Assembly: GCF_004403305.1 (NCBI RefSeq)
Contig: NZ_SOHE01000021.1
Span: forward strand, 28,420 to 78,842
Direction of reading: 5' to 3'
Length of the DNA stretch: 50,423 bases
Source of the DNA: Cryobacterium frigoriphilum
GTDB lineage: Bacteria > Actinomycetota > Actinomycetes > Actinomycetales > Microbacteriaceae
Numbering within the stretch: the first letter of the stretch is position 1; each line of letters opens with the position of its first letter. The position numbers and the translations under genes were made by a program. The notes under the pieces were generated by a model. It made no database searches and had not been told where the DNA came from. It was given only the letters and a program-made list of their open reading frames with translations. This document shows, one piece after another, positions 41,588 through 49,692 of this stretch.

Positions 41588-42010
41588 TGCTGCGCCGCTA
41601 CGCGGTAGTTGCGCCGCTACGCGGTACTTGCGCCAACCCTCTGCACAGAGTCCTGAGAGGTGCGCGGTACCTGCGCCGCTGCGCGGTAGGCGTGCCTACA
41701 GCGCAGCGGCGTTAGTACCGCGCAACTCGAGATCCGTCGCGCCGCGCGTGCGCCGCGCGGTAGTTGCGCCGCTGCGCGAGAGTTGCGCCGCTACGCGGGT
41801 ACTGCGCCGCTGCGCGGGTACTGCGCCGCTACGCGGGAGCTGCGCCAGGTGTGCCAAGTCCTCCCCCGAGCTGCGCGGGTAGTGCGCCGCTACGCGGGAT
41901 GCACGCCACCCGCGCAGCGGCGCAATACCCGCGCACCTCCACCTGACCCCCTGAACAGACCTCGCCGCGCGGGAGCTGCGCCGCTACGCGGGAGTTGTGG
42001 CCACCCCGCC
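41588..42010. repeat. Array of 19-bp GCGCCGCTACGCGG repeats in a gene-free gap
   Basis: The 544 bases between rsmA and the DUF4287-like gene hold no credible gene. Units of 19 bp with core TGCGCCGCTACGCGG occur in tandem at 41591 and 41610, singly at 41672, in perfect register at 41765, 41784, 41803 and 41822, and again near 41890 and 41977. Inverted copies (GCGCAGCGGCG with ACCGCGCAACT or ACCCGCGCACCT) lie near 41700-41730 and 41910-41935, so large hairpins are possible. Variable bases are mainly T/G at position 10 and the last four bases. Confidence 0.85.
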
Positions 42011-42016
42011 GCGCGG

Positions 42017-43066
42017 CTACGCCGTGGCGAGCTGGGCGCGGGCTATCGCGAGAAAGTGCTCGACCGTGAGCTGCTCGCCACGGGTCGTCGGGTCAATGCC
42101 GGCTCGCGTCATGACCTCAGAGGCAGCGGCCGAGTCACCGAGCACGACCGAGAGCGATTGCCGCAGCATTTTGCGACGCTGCTGGAAGGCAGCGTCGACG
42201 AGGGCGAAGGTCGCCCGCCGCAATTCCTCGGATTCCAACGGCACGGCGCGGCGCTCGAACGCGATCAGGATCGAGTCGACGCCCGGGACGGGCCAGAATA
42301 CCTGGCGGCTGACCTTGCCGGCGGTGCGGAACGCGCCATACCAGGCTGCCTTGACGCTCGGGCTGCCGTAGATCTTGTTGCCGGGCGGCGCAGCGAGGCG
42401 CTCCCCCACTTCGGCCTGCACCATGACGACGCCGGCCCGAATCGACGCGAAGTTCTCCAGCAGGTACAGCAGCACCGGCACGGACACGTTGTACGGCAGG
42501 TTGGCGACGAGCCGCGAGGGGTCGCCGGGCAGCTCGGTGATCTTGAGCGCGTCGCCCAGGATCACGGTCAGCGGGGCTCCGGGCTGCAACAGCTCGACGG
42601 TCAGCGGCAGCTGCTCCGCGAGGCGGTCATCGATTTCGACCGCGACAACGGATGCCCCGATCTCCAGCAGACCCAGCGTCAGCGAGCCGAGCCCCGGACC
42701 GACCTCGAGCACGGTGTCTCCGGGGGAAACGGTGGCGACCTTCACGATGCGGCGCACGGTATTCGCGTCGATCACGAAGTTCTGGCCGAGCTTCTTGGTG
42801 GGGTTCACGCCGAGCATTTCGGCCAGGTCGCGGATCTCGGCGGGCCCGAGAAGCGTCTTGCCGGGCTTCGCTGCGGATGGCGTGGAGTCGGAGTCGGTGG
42901 CGGCAGACTCGGCCGGAGCAGACTCGGCCGGAGCAGCCTCGGCCGGAGCGGACTCAGCCGTGGCGGGGGTCGCGGGGGTCGGATCAAGGTTTTCCGGCAT
43001 GACGGGGGGCGTGACGGACGACTCGCCGGGCGTGACCGGCTCATCGGCGCTGTGACGGCCGGTCAT
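42017..43066 (-). CDS. rsmA: 16S rRNA (adenine1518-N6/adenine1519-N6) dimethyltransferase
   Basis: Methylates two adjacent adenines in helix 45 of 16S rRNA; loss gives kasugamycin resistance. 349 aa. The methyltransferase starts near residue 72 with LLGPAEIRDLAEMLGVNPTK, then KLGQNFVIDANTVRRIV, SAM motif LEVGPGLGSLTLGLL and catalytic NLPYNVS. Ahead of it is an unusual 70-residue Pro/Ala/Glu-rich extension encoded by 15-bp tandem repeats. The ATG at 43066 overlaps the tatD stop (ATGA), which supports the long form; an ATG at residue 23 is possible. Confidence 0.94.
   Translation of the reverse strand: MTGRHSADEPVTPGESSVTPPVMPENLDPTPATPATAESAPAEAAPAESAPAESAATDSDSTPSAAKPGKTLLGPAEIRDLAEMLGVNPTKKLGQNFVIDANTVRRIVKVATVSPGDTVLEVGPGLGSLTLGLLEIGASVVAVEIDDRLAEQLPLTVELLQPGAPLTVILGDALKITELPGDPSRLVANLPYNVSVPVLLYLLENFASIRAGVVMVQAEVGERLAAPPGNKIYGSPSVKAAWYGAFRTAGKVSRQVFWPVPGVDSILIAFERRAVPLESEELRRATFALVDAAFQQRRKMLRQSLSVVLGDSAAASEVMTRAGIDPTTRGEQLTVEHFLAIARAQLATA
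42906..42965 (-). repeat. 15-bp in-frame tandem repeat within rsmA
   Basis: Units of GACTCGGCCGGAGCA (plus-strand reading) begin at 42906, 42921, 42936 and 42951, the last two diverged. They encode the ESAPA-type repeat in the N-terminal extension. Length divisible by three keeps the frame when copy number changes. Confidence 0.8.
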
Positions 43067-44046
43067 GCGAGGGGCCCGTCGGGGCGCACCACGAGCGCGG
43101 GATCGACGAGCGAGGTCACCGGTTCGGCGTCCCAGCGGCCGTAGACGAGTTCGGTGTTGGAGGTGATTTGTGCGGCGAGCAGGGTGACATCCGTTTCGAG
43201 GTGCGCGGCCATGCCGCGCAGGGTGTGGGGCAGCAGGTACGGCGCGTTGGGGCGGCCGCGGTAGGGCAGGGGGGTGAGGAAGGGGGCATCCGTCTCGGCC
43301 AGCAGCAGTGTGCGGGGCGCGGCGGCGAGGGCAGCCCGTAGCGGCGCGGCGTTTTTGAACGTCACGTTGCCGGCGAACGACATGTACCAGCCGTGTTCGG
43401 CGCAGATCGCGGCCATTTCGGCGTCTCCCGAGAAGCAGTGGAACACCGTGCGCTCCGGCGCTCCGACCCGCAGCAGGGTCTTGATGACCTCGGCGTGGGC
43501 GTTGCGGTCATGGATCTGCAGCGCCAGGTTGTGCGCTTTCGCGATCTCGATGTGGGCCTCGAAACTCGCGAACTGGGCGGCCTGGCCGTCTTCGCCGGTG
43601 CGGAAGAAGTCCAGCCCGGTCTCGCCGATCGCCACCACGCGCGGGCGCCCGGCGAGCTCGTTGATCTCGGCGAGGGCGTCGTCGAGGGTGCCGGCGGCGT
43701 CATAGAGCGGCGCTTCGTTCGGGTGCAGGGCGACCGCGGCGAGCATGCGGGGTTCGATCAGTGCCGTTTCGGCCGACCAGCGCGAGGTCTCCAGGTCGCC
43801 GCCGACCTGGATCACGCCGCGCACGCCGACGCTCGACGCCCGGTCGAGCTGTTCGCCGTAGCTGAGCGGATGCTCCCCATCGCTGATTTCAAGGTGGGTG
43901 TGATTGTCGTAGACGGGCACGACGAGCGGTTCGGGCAGTGGCGGGTACTGCAGGTCGCGGCCCCGCGTCTGCTCACGCTGGCGGATCGGCGCTCCGTACG
44001 GCGACACGAATGACGCGTCGCCCGCGCCGGTGCCACTGTTAGGCAT
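43063..44046 (-). CDS. tatD: TatD-family metal-dependent deoxyribonuclease/hydrolase
   Basis: TIM-barrel hydrolase. 327 aa with every metal-site motif: DNHTHLE (HxH), IGETGLDFF (Glu), LQIHDRN (His), FHCFSG (His), and ETDAPFLTP (Asp). An extra N-terminal stretch of about 45 residues precedes the barrel. It overlaps metG by 8 bases and rsmA by 4, the standard actinobacterial arrangement. Substrate could be DNA 3' ends or D-aminoacyl-tRNA; sequence does not decide. Confidence 0.93.
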   Translation of the reverse strand: MPNSGTGAGDASFVSPYGAPIRQREQTRGRDLQYPPLPEPLVVPVYDNHTHLEISDGEHPLSYGEQLDRASSVGVRGVIQVGGDLETSRWSAETALIEPRMLAAVALHPNEAPLYDAAGTLDDALAEINELAGRPRVVAIGETGLDFFRTGEDGQAAQFASFEAHIEIAKAHNLALQIHDRNAHAEVIKTLLRVGAPERTVFHCFSGDAEMAAICAEHGWYMSFAGNVTFKNAAPLRAALAAAPRTLLLAETDAPFLTPLPYRGRPNAPYLLPHTLRGMAAHLETDVTLLAAQITSNTELVYGRWDAEPVTSLVDPALVVRPDGPLA

Positions 44047-45667
44047 TGTGCGGCTCGGTGACAGGAACCGCGGTCACGGCGGGAGCGGCCGGAACGGCGG
44101 CGGCGGCCTCGACGGTCGCCTCGATGCGCGGGAACAGCGCCTCGAGCGGGGCGACCCGGCCGGAACCGGTCCACTCCGACGCTTGGTCGATGCGCTGGTC
44201 GGTGACGACTCCGGTGCCGCCGAGAGCGGTCCAGAGCTTCGCGGTGGCGAGCGGCACGACCGGGGACAGCAGCACGGCGAGGGTGCCGAGGCCGCGTACG
44301 GCCGTCGCGAGCACGGTCTCGAGGCGCTCGCGCTTGGCCGGATCCTTGGCCAGGCTCCAGGGTTCTTCGAGCGTGAGGTAGCCGTTGAGCTCGTCGACGA
44401 GTTCCCACACCGCGGTGAGGGCCTCGTGGATGGCGAGCCGGTCGATGGCCTCGCCCGCGGCATCCGTCGCCCGCAGCTCGGTGGCGTGGATGGCCGCGTC
44501 GCGCTCGCTCAACGGGCCCGCGGTGGGGATAACGCCGTCGCAGTAGCGCACGACCATCGCGATGACGCGCGAGGCGAGGTTGCCGAAACCGTTGGCGAGC
44601 TCGGACTGGTAGCGGGCCGAGAGGTCCTCCCACGAGAATGACCCGTCCTGGCCGAAGCTGATGGCGCGCATGAAGTAGTAGCGAAAAGCGTCGGAGCCGA
44701 AGGTGTCGGTGATCTGGCTCGGCGCGATGCCGGTGAGCTTGGACTTGCTCATCTTCTCGCCGCCGACCAGCAGCCAGCCGTGGCCGAAGATCTGCTTGGG
44801 CACCGGAACGGAGGCTGCGAGCAGCATGGCGGGCCAGATGACGGCGTGGAAACGCAGGATGTCTTTGCCCACGACGTGGGTCGCCGGCCAGCGGCTGTTG
44901 AAGGTGTCTTCGTCTTCGCCGTAACCGATCGCGGTGATGTAGTTCAGCAGCGCGTCGAACCAGACGTACACGACGTGGGTTTCATCCCACGGCACCTTGA
45001 TGCCCCAGTCGAAGCTCGAGCGCGAGATCGACAGGTCGCTCAGGCCGCTCTTCACGAACGAGATGACCTCGTTACGGGCCGATTCCGGCTGGATGAAGTT
45101 GGGGTTGGCCTCGTAGAGGGCCAGCAGCTCGTCGGCGAACGCACTCATCCGAAAGAAGTAGTTCTTCTCGTGCAGCAGCTCGACGGGCTTGGAGTGGATC
45201 GCGCAGACCGGCTGGCCGGCGTACTCACCGGTGCCGTCGACGAGGTCGGTGGTCTGCTTGTATTCTTCGCAGCCGACGCAGTAGTAGCCCTCGTACTCAC
45301 CGGTGTAGATGTGACCGGCGTCGTAGAGGTGCTGCAAAAACTTCTGCGCGTTCCGCTCGTGGCGCTCGTCGGTGGTGCGGATGAAGTCGTCGTTGGCGAT
45401 GTTCACGGTCTCGAGCAGCGGCTTCCACGCGGTCTCCACGAGGCGGTCGGCCCATTCCTTCGGCGAGACCCCGTTCGCCGTGGCGGTGCGCAGGATCTTC
45501 TGGCCGTGCTCGTCGGTTCCGGTGAGCAGCCAGGTGTCATCGCCGCGCTGGCGGTGCCAGCGCGCGAGCACATCCACGGCCACCTCGGTGTAGGCGTGCC
45601 CGATGTGGGGCACGTCATTCACATAGAAAATGGGCGTGGTGATGTAAAAAGAAGAGCCGTCAGACAT
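44039..45667 (-). CDS. metG: Methionyl-tRNA synthetase
   Basis: Charges tRNA-Met and initiator tRNA. 542 aa: class I signature PHIGHAY, zinc-knuckle region YYCVGCEEYK and VCAIHSKP, WFDALLNYITA, and KMSKS in GGEKMSKSKLTG. An anticodon-binding helical domain follows. There is no C-terminal EMAP-like tRNA-binding domain, which is usual for actinobacteria. The ATG at 45667 has TAAGAT 6 bases upstream. It overlaps tatD by 8 bases. Confidence 0.97.
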   Translation of the reverse strand: MSDGSSFYITTPIFYVNDVPHIGHAYTEVAVDVLARWHRQRGDDTWLLTGTDEHGQKILRTATANGVSPKEWADRLVETAWKPLLETVNIANDDFIRTTDERHERNAQKFLQHLYDAGHIYTGEYEGYYCVGCEEYKQTTDLVDGTGEYAGQPVCAIHSKPVELLHEKNYFFRMSAFADELLALYEANPNFIQPESARNEVISFVKSGLSDLSISRSSFDWGIKVPWDETHVVYVWFDALLNYITAIGYGEDEDTFNSRWPATHVVGKDILRFHAVIWPAMLLAASVPVPKQIFGHGWLLVGGEKMSKSKLTGIAPSQITDTFGSDAFRYYFMRAISFGQDGSFSWEDLSARYQSELANGFGNLASRVIAMVVRYCDGVIPTAGPLSERDAAIHATELRATDAAGEAIDRLAIHEALTAVWELVDELNGYLTLEEPWSLAKDPAKRERLETVLATAVRGLGTLAVLLSPVVPLATAKLWTALGGTGVVTDQRIDQASEWTGSGRVAPLEALFPRIEATVEAAAAVPAAPAVTAVPVTEPHNA

Positions 45668-45673
45668 GCTGAC

Positions 45674-45679
45674 ATCTTA
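45674..45679 (-). promoter_or_regulatory. Leaderless -10 element of metG
   Basis: TAAGAT, 6 bases, then the ATG at 45667. Confidence 0.55.
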
Positions 45680-45754
45680 TGCGGGGCAGCATCGCTCGCC
45701 CCAACCGGCGTCTGTCGCGTTACGCCCCGCGGCCCGGCTGCGGCCCGACCGGGC

Positions 45755-46636
45755 TCAGCGGCCCGGTTCGCGCCCGCCGACACGCTCCGATTGGGCACCG
45801 CCGGCCTTCGGCCCGGCCGGCGCCTTCTGCTGCAGCGCCGCCTCATACAGCTCACGCTTACCGAGCCCGCTCGCCGCAGACACGTCGGCCGCGGCCTCTT
45901 TCAAGCGGATACCGCCTGCCACCAGCGCGAGCACCTCCGCCACCCCGGTATCCAGCGACAGCACCCGCACCTCGGCCCCGGCGATGACGATCGCGATCTC
46001 GCCCTTGACTCCGGCGGCGGCCCACTCGGCCAGCTCGCTCGCGGTGCCACGCTTGACCTCTTCGTAGAACTTGGTCAGTTCGCGGCAGACGACCAGGCGG
46101 CGATCCGCGCCGAGGGTGGCGGCGACATCCGTCAGGCTCGCCGCGAGGCGGTTCGGGGACTCGAAGAACACCATCGTGCGCTGCTCGGCGGCCAGCGCCG
46201 TGAGGGTCGACACCCGTTCGCCGTGTTTGCGCGGCAGGAAGCCCTCGAAGGTGAAGCGGTCGGTCGGCAGGCCGGACACGGCGAGGGCGGTGAGCACGGC
46301 AGACGGGCCGGGCAGTGCCGTGACGACGACGCCGGCGGCTGCGGCCGCGTCGACGAGGTGGAACCCGGGGTCGGACACGGTCGGCATGCCGGCGTCGCTC
46401 AGCACCAGCACGTCGGTGTCGCGGGCCATTTCCACCAGTTCGGCGGCCTTGTCCCGTTCATTGTGGTCGTGCAGGCTGATGAGCTTCGGGCGGTTCTCCA
46501 CCCCGAGGGCCTTGAGCAGGTGCACGGTGACGCGGGTGTCTTCGGCCGCAATGACGGTGATGGTGCGCAGCGTCTCGATGAGGCGCGTCGAGGCATCCCC
46601 CAGATTTCCGATGGGGGTGGCGGCGAGGATGATCAT
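45755..46636 (-). CDS. rsmI: 16S rRNA (cytidine1402-2'-O)-methyltransferase
   Basis: Adds the 2'-O-methyl group to C1402 in the decoding centre. 293 aa of the tetrapyrrole-methylase fold: ATPIGNLGDAS at the start, IAAEDTRVT, LVLSDAGMPTVSDPG, ALPGPSAVLTAL and FYEEVKRGT. A Gly/Arg-rich tail of about 25 residues is extra. The ATG at 46636 has GAGACT 6 bases upstream, a near-match to the leaderless pattern. It is divergent from the mannosyltransferase gene with 51 bases between starts, a conserved actinobacterial pair. Confidence 0.95.
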   Translation of the reverse strand: MIILAATPIGNLGDASTRLIETLRTITVIAAEDTRVTVHLLKALGVENRPKLISLHDHNERDKAAELVEMARDTDVLVLSDAGMPTVSDPGFHLVDAAAAAGVVVTALPGPSAVLTALAVSGLPTDRFTFEGFLPRKHGERVSTLTALAAEQRTMVFFESPNRLAASLTDVAATLGADRRLVVCRELTKFYEEVKRGTASELAEWAAAGVKGEIAIVIAGAEVRVLSLDTGVAEVLALVAGGIRLKEAAADVSAASGLGKRELYEAALQQKAPAGPKAGGAQSERVGGREPGR

Positions 46637-46675
46637 GCAACCAGTCTCGCAGGCCCGACCGCAACGGCCGCTCTA

Positions 46676-46681
46676 TACGAT
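46676..46681 (+). promoter_or_regulatory. Leaderless -10 element of the mannosyltransferase gene
   Basis: TACGAT (within TATACGAT), 6 bases, then the GTG at 46688. Confidence 0.55.
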
Positions 46682-46687
46682 GGTCAG

Positions 46688-48268
46688 GTGCTTGCATCAA
46701 GTCGCGCGGTCCGCTGGGCCGGCCCCCTCCTCGTCGTCATCCTTGCTGCAGCGCTGCGCCTCTGGAATCTCGGCCACCCGCACTCCCTCGTCTTCGACGA
46801 GACGTTCTACGTCAAAGACGCCTGGACCCTGCTCAACAACGGGTACGAGTCGACCTGGCCGGAGAACGCCGACGCCCTCTTCGCCGCAGGCAACTCCTAC
46901 ATCTTCACGACGGATGCCTCCTTCGTCGTTCATCCGCCGCTCGGCAAATGGCTGATCAGCCTCGGCATGATCGTGCTGGGCCCGGACAACGGCTGGGGCT
47001 GGCGCATCACGACGGTCATCGTCGGCGTGCTCGCGGTCGTACTGCTCATGCTCATCGCCAAGAAGCTGTTCGGGTCGCTGTTGCTCGCGACGATCGTTGG
47101 CTTTCTGTTCGCGATCGACGGTCATGCGATCGTCATGTCGAGGGTGGCGCTGCTCGACAACTACGTCATGTTCTTCGCCCTGCTCGGGTTCGGCGCGGTG
47201 CTGATGGACCGGGACTGGCATGCCACCCGGCTGGCCGCATCGCTCGCCGCTCGGCGGAATGCGGGCGCAGAGCCGAGCTGGGGCCCGACCCTGTGGTGGC
47301 GCCCGTGGCTGCTCGCGGCGGGTCTCGCCTTCGGCCTGACCGCCTCGGTGAAGTGGTCTGGCCTCTACTTTCTCGCTGCTTTCGGCGTCTACCTGGTCAT
47401 CGTCGATGCCCTCGCGAGGCGCCGTGCCGGGGTGCCATTCTGGCTCAGCGCCGCGGTGCTGAAGCAGGCGCCGGCCACCTTCCTGCTGCTCGTACCGATC
47501 GCGGTCGTCACCTATCTGCTGTCATGGACCGGCTGGTTCCTCACCCGCGGTGGCTACTACAGGGAGTGGGCCAACGGCGAAGGCGCCGCCTGGACCGGTG
47601 CCCTCGCCTGGGTGCCGAACTCGCTACAGAGCTTCTGGCACTACCAGGACGCGGCCTACAGCTACCATGTGGGGCTCAGCACGCCGCATCCGTACCAGTC
47701 GAACCCGCTCACGTGGCTGTTCATGATTCGCCCGACCAGCATGTTCTACGAGGGCTCGAACCGCGGTGAAAACGGATGCGGCTACGACGTCTGCTCCGAA
47801 GCCATCACCTCGGTCGGCAACCCGCTCATCTGGTGGGCGTCGACCGCCGCCCTGTTCTACCTGATCTACCGGCTGGCCCGCTACCGCGAGTGGAAGGTCG
47901 GCTTCATTCTCATGGGCATGGTCGCCGGGTACCTGCCGTGGCTGATGTACCTGAACCGTACGGTCTTCCAGTTCTATACGATCGCGTTCGAGCCGTACCT
48001 GCTGCTCGGGCTCACGTTCTGCATCGGTCTGATCATGAAGCAGTTCGGGTCGCCGAAACGTGACGGGAACCTTACGGGCTCCTTAACAGACGGCTCAGTG
48101 TCGGGGTCTGGCTGGCTGCGCGACCGCAGCCTCGTCGGAGTGCGGATCGTGATGGTTTTCCTCATCGTCGCGACCCTCGTGAGCGCCTTTTTCTACCCCC
48201 TGTGGACCGGTTCGCAGACGTCCTACGACTTCTGGCGGATACATACCTGGATGGAAAGTTGGCGCTGA
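46688..48268 (+). CDS. PMT-family dolichyl-phosphate-mannose-type protein O-mannosyltransferase
   Basis: Transfers mannose from polyprenyl-phosphate-mannose to secreted proteins at the membrane. 526 aa with about ten TM segments, the catalytic Asp-Glu in VFDETFYVKDAW (residues 37-38), the extracytoplasmic FVVHPPLGKW, SRVALLDNYVMFFA, and a PMT_4-type C-terminus with LTWLFMIRPTSMFY. The start is the GTG at 46688; the frame is open far upstream (to 44780), but that part is antisense to metG and rsmI. It could glycosylate Ser/Thr/Ala-rich surface proteins such as those in the pst locus, but that link is speculation. Confidence 0.9.
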   Translation: MLASSRAVRWAGPLLVVILAAALRLWNLGHPHSLVFDETFYVKDAWTLLNNGYESTWPENADALFAAGNSYIFTTDASFVVHPPLGKWLISLGMIVLGPDNGWGWRITTVIVGVLAVVLLMLIAKKLFGSLLLATIVGFLFAIDGHAIVMSRVALLDNYVMFFALLGFGAVLMDRDWHATRLAASLAARRNAGAEPSWGPTLWWRPWLLAAGLAFGLTASVKWSGLYFLAAFGVYLVIVDALARRRAGVPFWLSAAVLKQAPATFLLLVPIAVVTYLLSWTGWFLTRGGYYREWANGEGAAWTGALAWVPNSLQSFWHYQDAAYSYHVGLSTPHPYQSNPLTWLFMIRPTSMFYEGSNRGENGCGYDVCSEAITSVGNPLIWWASTAALFYLIYRLARYREWKVGFILMGMVAGYLPWLMYLNRTVFQFYTIAFEPYLLLGLTFCIGLIMKQFGSPKRDGNLTGSLTDGSVSGSGWLRDRSLVGVRIVMVFLIVATLVSAFFYPLWTGSQTSYDFWRIHTWMESWR

Positions 48269-48426
48269 TCGGGGATCGATATATGCCCGCGATGGCATAT
48301 AGCGACTGGGAATGCGGCGTTAAAACGTCGCTTTTCTCCAGCGGTCGACCCTAGACTGGCGGGTATCTGATCTACGAGTAATTGCTCACGTCCCGGCTGA
48401 GAAGTCCCACGAAGTATTAAGGCCTC

Positions 48427-49527
48427 ATGTCGGAAGCAACTGCCGCACCCACGGTCCGCATCATCAGGACCCGGCCGGGTGGAGATTCGAAGAATCCCGC
48501 GAGCGAATATTCCTCGCTGCTGCATACCGTGCGTAACCTCGGCCTGCTCGGGCGGGCCACCGGTTACTACTGGGTTGTCTTCTCGATCCTCGTGGTGACC
48601 TTTCTCGGCGCGGCCGCCGGCTTCGTGCTGCTCGGTGACAGCTGGTTCCAGCTGCTCATCGCCGCCGCGCTCGGCATCATCTTCACGCAGTTCGCCTTTC
48701 TCGCCCACGAGGCGTCGCACCGCGCGGTGTTCACCTCTGGGCCGGCCAACGACCGGGCCGGTCGCGTTCTCGCGAACCTGTTCGTGGGCATCAGCTACGC
48801 CTGGTGGATGACCAAGCACAGCCGTCACCACGCCAACCCGAACGTGATCGGTAAAGACCCCGACATCGAACCCGACGTCATCCGCTTCAACGAGAAAGAC
48901 GCCTCAGAGGTCAACTGGCTCACCTCCTTCATCACCCGCAAGCAGGGCTACCTGTTCTTTCCGCTGCTGACCCTCGAGGGCATCAACCTGCACATCCACG
49001 GCTTCAAGACCGTCTTCGGCAAGGGCAAAGTCGACAAGCGCGCAACCGAGATCGCCATGCTGACCACTCGCATCGTGCTCTATGTCGCCGTCATCTTCTA
49101 CTTTCTGCCGATCGGCATGGCGTTCGCCTTCATTGGCGTGCAGATGGCCGTCTTCGGGGTCTACATGGGTGCCTCCTTCGCGCCGAACCACAAGGGAATG
49201 CCTCAGCTGCCGGCCGACAGCCGGGTGGACTTTCTGCGCCGCCAGGTGCTCACCTCCCGCAACATCAAGGGCGGCCTGGCCATGGACACCTTCATGGGCG
49301 GCCTGAACTACCAGATCGAGCACCACCTGTTTCCGAACATGGCCCGCCCGCACCTGAAGAAGGCACGCGAGATCGCCAAGGAATACTGCGACTCCCACAG
49401 CATCAACTACACCGAGACCGGACTCTTCCAGAGCTACGGCATCGTCATCGAGTACCTCAACCGGGTCGGCCTCGCGGCTCGCGACCCGTTCGACTGCCCG
49501 ATGGTCACACAGTTCCGCCGCAGCTAG
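48427..49527 (+). CDS. Membrane fatty-acid desaturase
   Basis: Oxygen-dependent di-iron desaturase introducing a double bond into acyl chains, usually for membrane fluidity in the cold. 366 aa with the three histidine boxes HEASH (94-98), HSRHH (131-135) and QIEHH (296-300), the Q-x-x-H-H form of the third box placing it with front-end/delta-6-like and DesA3-like enzymes. Hydrophobic hairpins lie at about 48-92 and 215-250. There is no cytochrome b5 domain, so an external electron donor is needed. AAGG precedes the ATG weakly; TATTAA lies 6 bases upstream. Confidence 0.92.
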   Translation: MSEATAAPTVRIIRTRPGGDSKNPASEYSSLLHTVRNLGLLGRATGYYWVVFSILVVTFLGAAAGFVLLGDSWFQLLIAAALGIIFTQFAFLAHEASHRAVFTSGPANDRAGRVLANLFVGISYAWWMTKHSRHHANPNVIGKDPDIEPDVIRFNEKDASEVNWLTSFITRKQGYLFFPLLTLEGINLHIHGFKTVFGKGKVDKRATEIAMLTTRIVLYVAVIFYFLPIGMAFAFIGVQMAVFGVYMGASFAPNHKGMPQLPADSRVDFLRRQVLTSRNIKGGLAMDTFMGGLNYQIEHHLFPNMARPHLKKAREIAKEYCDSHSINYTETGLFQSYGIVIEYLNRVGLAARDPFDCPMVTQFRRS

Positions 49528-49565
49528 CACGGTTTCGCCGCAGGGACGCCGCTCGAACGAACCGG

Positions 49566-49593
49566 CCGTCACCCCTCACGGGGTGGCGGCTTT
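49566..49593 (+). terminator. Terminator of the desaturase gene
   Basis: 10-bp stem (49566-49575 with 49580-49589, one T-G pair), 4-base loop, then CTTTG. The T-run is short. Confidence 0.6.
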
Positions 49594-49626
49594 GTCGTGT
49601 CCGTGGCGTCTCGAGGCGCCGCGCGG

Positions 49627-49671
49627 GCACGGCACGGCACAGCACAGCACAGCACAGCACAGCACGGCACG
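49627..49671. repeat. Pentanucleotide microsatellite (GCACR)x9
   Basis: Nine contiguous 5-bp units: GCACG twice, GCACA five times, GCACG twice. It ends 9 bases before the presumed -10 of the next gene, so the -35 position falls inside it. Confidence 0.95.
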
Positions 49672-49680
49672 ACCGCAGCT

Positions 49681-49686
49681 TAGGCT
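49681..49686 (+). promoter_or_regulatory. Leaderless -10 element of the UPF0324 gene
   Basis: TAGGCT, 6 bases, then the ATG at 49693. There is no ribosome binding site. Confidence 0.55.
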
Positions 49687-49692
49687 GAGTCC

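Noticed and set aside
41588..42010. CRISPR array
   Set aside because: The repeats are 19 bp and directly abut without unique spacers of constant length, occur in both orientations, and have no cas genes nearby.
44780..46687. The upstream part of a 1162-codon plus-strand frame leading into the PMT gene
   Set aside because: It is antisense to metG and rsmI, and only the portion from the GTG at 46688 resembles a protein family.
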